This document shows, piece after piece, positions 6,397 to 8,876 of a stretch of DNA of 8,876 nt. Position numbers and translations under genes: made by a program. The first letter of the stretch is position 1. Every line of letters begins with the position of its first letter. The notes below the pieces were generated by a model. It was not told the DNA's origin, made no database searches, and saw only the letters and a list, made by a program, of their open reading frames with translations. Location of the stretch: the NCBI GenBank assembly GCA_018396395.1, contig JAGTQN010000019.1, positions 1 to 8,876 of the forward strand, in the 5' to 3' direction. This DNA is from Candidatus Bathyarchaeota archaeon. GTDB taxonomy: Archaea > Thermoproteota > CALKCG01 > B24 > JAGTQN01.

Positions 6397-7089
6397 TCAC
6401 TCTGGATAAAGGAAGATCTGGAACCTCTTAAGGATCTTGGTCCTTATGGCGGGCTCCTGCTCCGCCAATATGCGGACGAACTCTTCCAAAGCCCTTTCAT
6501 CATCGGAATGGTAGGGTATAGCAAGCTTGGGCTTCAAGAGCCTCGCCACCTCCACGCCACTCCTAGGCGAGGTCCCTGGAGCAATCCCCACGGTGCAGAG
6601 GGCTATATCAGGCTTATACTTATCCCCAAGACCCCGCATGCCTGGATACGGACGGCTGTCGCTCGAATGATAGATTCGAATCCCATCCTCCGTCGTGAGG
6701 ACGAAGGTCAAGGGCTGATTGCCAGGATGGTCCGAAACTTCAGCGTTGAGCTTTAAGCCTCGGATATCTAACTCCTCGCCAGGCTTCATGGCCTTGAGCC
6801 TATCGCTTGGAATGCCCCTTAGCTGCCTGGCAACGAAAGGCGTCGTTGCAACCATGGCAGCATCCCTCGCCTGAAGGCTTGCGACGAGTCTTCCATCCAA
6901 ATGGTCGTAGTGTTCATGGGTTACGACGATCAGGTCCGTTCTGGGTAGCTCTCCTAAGCCTATTCCTACGGGATCGAAGACCATGGTTAAGCCATGCGTT
7001 TTTACAATGGTACCGGAATATTCGTTGAAAAGGGCTAGGGCTACCTTGCCCCTAGGTATTGCCATAATTCCTAGATTCCTAAGGCTCAT
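6397..7089 (-). CDS. UlaG-like metallo-beta-lactamase-fold hydrolase
   Basis: The 230-residue protein is a small MBL-fold metal-dependent hydrolase close to the UlaG/UPF0173 group, cytosolic and without a signal peptide. Metal ligands are visible: 'THEHYDHLDG' gives His58, His60, Asp62 and His63; 'DHPGN' gives His121; 'YHSSDSRPYPG' gives Asp144 on the bridging loop; 'AIPYHSDD' gives His194. All seven are present, so the protein should bind two metals and be active. Family members hydrolyse lactones or phosphoester-like bonds, and the substrate here is not known. The longest frame starts at ATG 7089. The TATA-like box at 7098-7107 would fit better with the in-frame ATG 7065 (residue 9, 'MAIPRGKVALAL'), which is also close to where the family usually begins. 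It is a single gene, with palindromes upstream that may control it. Confidence 0.85.
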   Translation of the reverse strand: MSLRNLGIMAIPRGKVALALFNEYSGTIVKTHGLTMVFDPVGIGLGELPRTDLIVVTHEHYDHLDGRLVASLQARDAAMVATTPFVARQLRGIPSDRLKAMKPGEELDIRGLKLNAEVSDHPGNQPLTFVLTTEDGIRIYHSSDSRPYPGMRGLGDKYKPDIALCTVGIAPGTSPRSGVEVARLLKPKLAIPYHSDDERALEEFVRILAEQEPAIRTKILKRFQIFLYPE

Positions 7090-7122
7090 GGAAATCGATT
7101 AAAAATACGCATTCCTAAGGCT
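7075..7122. repeat. 12-bp direct repeat at the hydrolase start and promoter
   Basis: ATTCCTAAGGCT occurs twice exactly, at 7075-7086 (over the ATG 7089 region) and 7111-7122 (just upstream of the TATA-like box), with start points 36 nt apart. The second copy overlaps a 16-bp palindrome. Confidence 0.6.
7098..7107 (-). promoter_or_regulatory. TATA-like box of the hydrolase gene
   Basis: TATTTTTAAT on the minus strand precedes the gene. A start of transcription about 26 nt on would lie near 7076, between the two candidate start codons. Confidence 0.35.
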
Positions 7123-7131
7123 TAAGCCTTA
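7116..7131. promoter_or_regulatory. 16-bp perfect palindrome upstream of the hydrolase promoter
   Basis: TAAGGCTTAAGCCTTA is a perfect palindrome, located 8 nt upstream of the TATA-like box on the minus strand, a usual place for a dimeric regulator to bind. The regulator is not in the window. Confidence 0.45.
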
Positions 7132-7179
7132 AGGGTGATCGGACTACCTTCATCGAAGAGCCGCATAGCCAGCATCAGC

Positions 7180-7197
7180 TAAGCAAAGGTTTGCTTA
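7180..7197. promoter_or_regulatory. Inverted repeat, 8-bp arms
   Basis: TAAGCAAA, two bases, then TTTGCTTA. The arms match perfectly. It could be an operator or a small hairpin; no gene start is close on the plus strand. Confidence 0.35.
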
Positions 7198-7281
7198 CTT
7201 TTCCTAGGCTTATTTGAATCGATTGGTAATTGCTATGCAGGAAAGTCGATCGGTATAGAATTTCGTATGCTATAGTAAGCG

Positions 7282-7296
7282 ACATAAATTTTATGT
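7282..7296. promoter_or_regulatory. Inverted repeat, 7-bp AT-rich arms
   Basis: ACATAAA, one base, then TTTATGT, perfectly matched. It may be an operator or simply AT-rich symmetry, since short AT palindromes arise easily by chance. Confidence 0.25.
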
Positions 7297-7582
7297 ACAC
7301 TGACTAGTCAAACTTTTGTTATAGGAGTATACATACATCAGAACAGAAAAAGGTTAAGAAATAGTGCTTTGAGCTCAACTATCTTATCTCACATCTCCCT
7401 TTCTTCAATTTTATTTAGTTTGATCGAACAAAATCGAAAACTTATGTCAATAAGTACAACCTTTCTAGTACCATAGAAATTCCATCATCCTCCCAACTCA
7501 AACATGACCCGAAGTAGCATGTCGCTTGCAGAAGGCCATCTTTAGCCCTGAACAACCTCCAACAACTTCAAGTCTAGGCTTA

Positions 7583-8344
7583 TCAAACCTTCTTTATCAG
7601 AAAAGGCTTCTTTCTAAGCCCCTTCAAGAGGGGCATAGCTTCTATCTTCTCCTCGGAGAGTTTTTCCCATACGATTCCCCTCGGTCTCCTTCTAGGACCC
7701 GTAGTCCTGATGGTCCTTTCGGGTGTTGCTATATAGTCCACGGAGAAGTCGTGCTCTTCGACGGGGACATCTTCGACTATCTGGAGCTCATGGACAGATG
7801 TCGCTATGGGAGTTTCATCCCCGATTAGGTCGAGCTCCCTGAGAATGGCATACTCGAGCTCGCTGTAGCCCCCTCCCTTTCCGATCCTTTCACCCTTCAA
7901 CGTGACAGCTACAGAGCCACAGACCATAAAATCAACGCTAGGAAGATCTTCAAGATCAGCCCTTATGCCAAGATGGAATGCGCCGGATATGGTCGCAGCC
8001 TTACCAAAAAGCGCCCTAGGGATCCTCTCAGGCTTCAAAACAAGGAATCCTTCCCTCAATCTCGGAGATGGCATCACCAAGACCTTCCCAGCCTCCAAAA
8101 CGCCCCTCCGGACTTCCATCTGGGGAGAATCTGGGTTCACCTTCACCACCCTAGCTTCTATGAACTCCTCCATCTCGAGGATCCTTCTAGCAGCCTTTTC
8201 AGCCCCTAAGAAGTTCGGGATTCTGCCGTATGGAGGCTTGGGAAACTTTGCCACTCCCTCCTCCTCAAGAAGTCTCCAGATCCTCGCCCTCACTGCCCCC
8301 TTTTTATAGGATGCGGAGATCATCCCTTCATCGCTATCCTTCAT
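7583..8344 (-). CDS. 5-formyltetrahydrofolate cyclo-ligase-like protein (MTHFS/MTHFSD type)
   Basis: The 253-residue protein belongs to the 5-formyltetrahydrofolate cyclo-ligase family, whose members convert 5-formyl-folate to 5,10-methenyl-folate with ATP. Visible motifs are 'RARIWRLLEEEGVAKFP' (19-35), 'GRIPNFLGAEKAARRI' (40-55), 'VMPSPRLREG' (90-99), the nucleotide-binding 'RIGKGGGYSELEYAIL' (153-168) and 'TSVHELQIV...VDYIATPERT' (182-211). The 'GRIPNF.GAE.AA' motif and the length are typical of the archaeal and MTHFSD-like branch rather than the short bacterial enzymes. Archaea with tetrahydromethanopterin may use it differently, so the exact substrate is uncertain. The start at ATG 8344 is supported by a TATA-like box about 26 nt upstream (leaderless). 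An in-frame ATG at 8323 (residue 8) is an alternative. Confidence 0.88.
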   Translation of the reverse strand: MKDSDEGMISASYKKGAVRARIWRLLEEEGVAKFPKPPYGRIPNFLGAEKAARRILEMEEFIEARVVKVNPDSPQMEVRRGVLEAGKVLVMPSPRLREGFLVLKPERIPRALFGKAATISGAFHLGIRADLEDLPSVDFMVCGSVAVTLKGERIGKGGGYSELEYAILRELDLIGDETPIATSVHELQIVEDVPVEEHDFSVDYIATPERTIRTTGPRRRPRGIVWEKLSEEKIEAMPLLKGLRKKPFLIKKV

Positions 8345-8366
8345 AGGCGAGATTCCCTTCCTCTCC

Positions 8367-8373
8367 TTTTAAT
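8367..8373 (-). promoter_or_regulatory. TATA box of the cyclo-ligase gene, leaderless spacing
   Basis: ATTAAAA on the minus strand is centred about 26 nt before ATG 8344. A purine-rich stretch, GGAGAGGAAGGG, follows, but it is too far from the start to be a classic ribosome binding site. Confidence 0.5.
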
Positions 8374-8621
8374 GATCCTGAGGCTAAACATTTTGATGAG
8401 GAAGGCTTCTCTTACCCGTTTTCTAAGGATCCGTTCTTCTCTGGACTATAATTATATCCTTTGACCTTTGTTCTTCGATGATGGAAAGGCCTAATTCTGC
8501 AAGCCATAGGTGGAATAGCCTTGGCAATAGAGCGTAGCGTATAGGAGGCACAGCTATACTGTATGGTGGCGAAGCCTATAGTAGACATTACGCTCGGAGT
8601 TGGGTTTCCCTGGAGTCTGAT
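8374..8621. other. Spacer with no clear gene
   Basis: Both strands show short open pieces only. A plus-strand frame of 33 codons begins at ATG 8561 behind GGAGGC, but it runs opposite to the better minus-strand frame nearby and matches nothing I know. Confidence 0.4.
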
Positions 8622-8813
8622 TTATGCATCATACTCCTTGGTGCCTTTGGATACTTGGATGTAGGCCCATGCCTGGAGGTTCGATAAAAGAAAGAGATTG
8701 GGTATTATTGTCTTGGGATAAGGGTCCATAGCGTCGGCTATCGCATCCTCCTCGTGTATATGGAAGTCGCTATAGGGAAGATCATCATATTCAGGGAATA
8801 CTTTAGATTCCAT
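8622..8813 (-). CDS. Small hypothetical protein or gene fragment, 63 residues
   Basis: The frame starts at ATG 8813 and ends at TAA 8622. It reads as a plausible acidic protein: 'YDDLPYSDFHIHEEDAIADA' in the first half and 'YPKTIIPNLFLLSNLQAWAY' in the second. Codon choice is like that of the neighbouring genes. No Shine-Dalgarno sequence is present; a weak TATA-like TTTAGCATA lies about 26-30 nt before the ATG. 'DFHIHEED' recalls metal-binding loops of PHP or amidohydrolase-type proteins, but the frame is too short for those folds. It may be a small protein, a fragment of a larger dead gene, or chance. Confidence 0.35.
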   Translation of the reverse strand: MESKVFPEYDDLPYSDFHIHEEDAIADAMDPYPKTIIPNLFLLSNLQAWAYIQVSKGTKEYDA

Positions 8814-8876
8814 TTTTTGAGAAGGCTAGGGGGATATGCTAAACTGAAAAGGAGTTGCCCTTTTTTCGATCAGACA

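Larger units (their letters stand above)
7132..7582. other. AT-rich spacer with palindromes, no gene seen
   Basis: About 450 bases between two same-strand genes are clearly more AT-rich than the coding regions. Frames are short on both strands. Two further inverted repeats occur: TAAGCAAA-GG-TTTGCTTA (7180-7197) and ACATAAA-T-TTTATGT (7282-7296). I see no tRNA, no insertion-sequence ends and no T-rich terminator directly after the cyclo-ligase stop. Confidence 0.5.

Noticed and set aside
7902..8309. Plus-strand open frame of 135 codons opposite the cyclo-ligase
   Set aside because: It mirrors the coding bias of the cyclo-ligase gene; the minus-strand protein has clear family motifs.
1..8876. 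CRISPR array, insertion sequence or attachment-site structure
   Set aside because: No regularly spaced repeats, no transposase or integrase motif and no paired terminal repeats were seen on either strand.

Overview
The window looks archaeal, most likely a Thermoproteota-type lineage (for example Bathyarchaeia or a relative). The reasons are that several genes have TATA-like boxes about 26 nt before their start codons, which fits leaderless transcripts. Codon use is rich in AGG/AGA (Arg) and ATA (Ile). The folate cyclo-ligase is of the type common in archaea. The phylum is inference; domain Archaea is moderately well supported.

Left edge (1-1700, minus strand): the start of an operon for a contractile tail or injection machine. 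A complete tail sheath protein (TTG start behind a GGAGG ribosome binding site, with a TATA-like box upstream) is followed by the first 73 codons of a tail tube-like protein, which runs off the window. A 14-codon mini-ORF bridges the two genes. The rest of the machine (baseplate, spike, ATPase, possible toxin) would lie to the left. A contractile injection system, a provirus and a domesticated tail all fit what is visible.

1700-2830: no intact gene. A short protein-coding remnant on the minus strand (1783-2131) has one in-frame stop and one frameshift. A more doubtful remnant follows (2275-2568), with a pentanucleotide repeat inside it. Then comes a promoter for the plus-strand gene.

2851-4137 (plus): a TIM-barrel protein resembling the hypothetical glycoside-hydrolase families, with a CFCEYC motif. 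A (TTAGA)n repeat follows its stop, then about 400 bases with no gene.

4576-6400 (minus): a PLP-dependent class V aminotransferase/lyase transcribed from a leaderless promoter. The start codon lies only 27 nt beyond the stop codon of an upstream eroded gene (5742 to about 6223), so the TATA box sits on the stop codon of the dead gene.

6397-7089 (minus): a UlaG-like metallo-beta-lactamase-fold hydrolase. Its upstream region (7090-7582) is AT-rich and carries three short palindromes.

7583-8344 (minus): a 5-formyltetrahydrofolate cyclo-ligase-like protein with a leaderless promoter. 8345-8876 is mostly featureless apart from a 63-codon minus-strand ORF of uncertain status.

Apart from the sheath/tube pair, the genes are single transcription units with unrelated metabolic roles. 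They are separated by unusually long spacers, two of which hold gene debris, so this reads as a low-density, eroding region next to a phage-derived machine.
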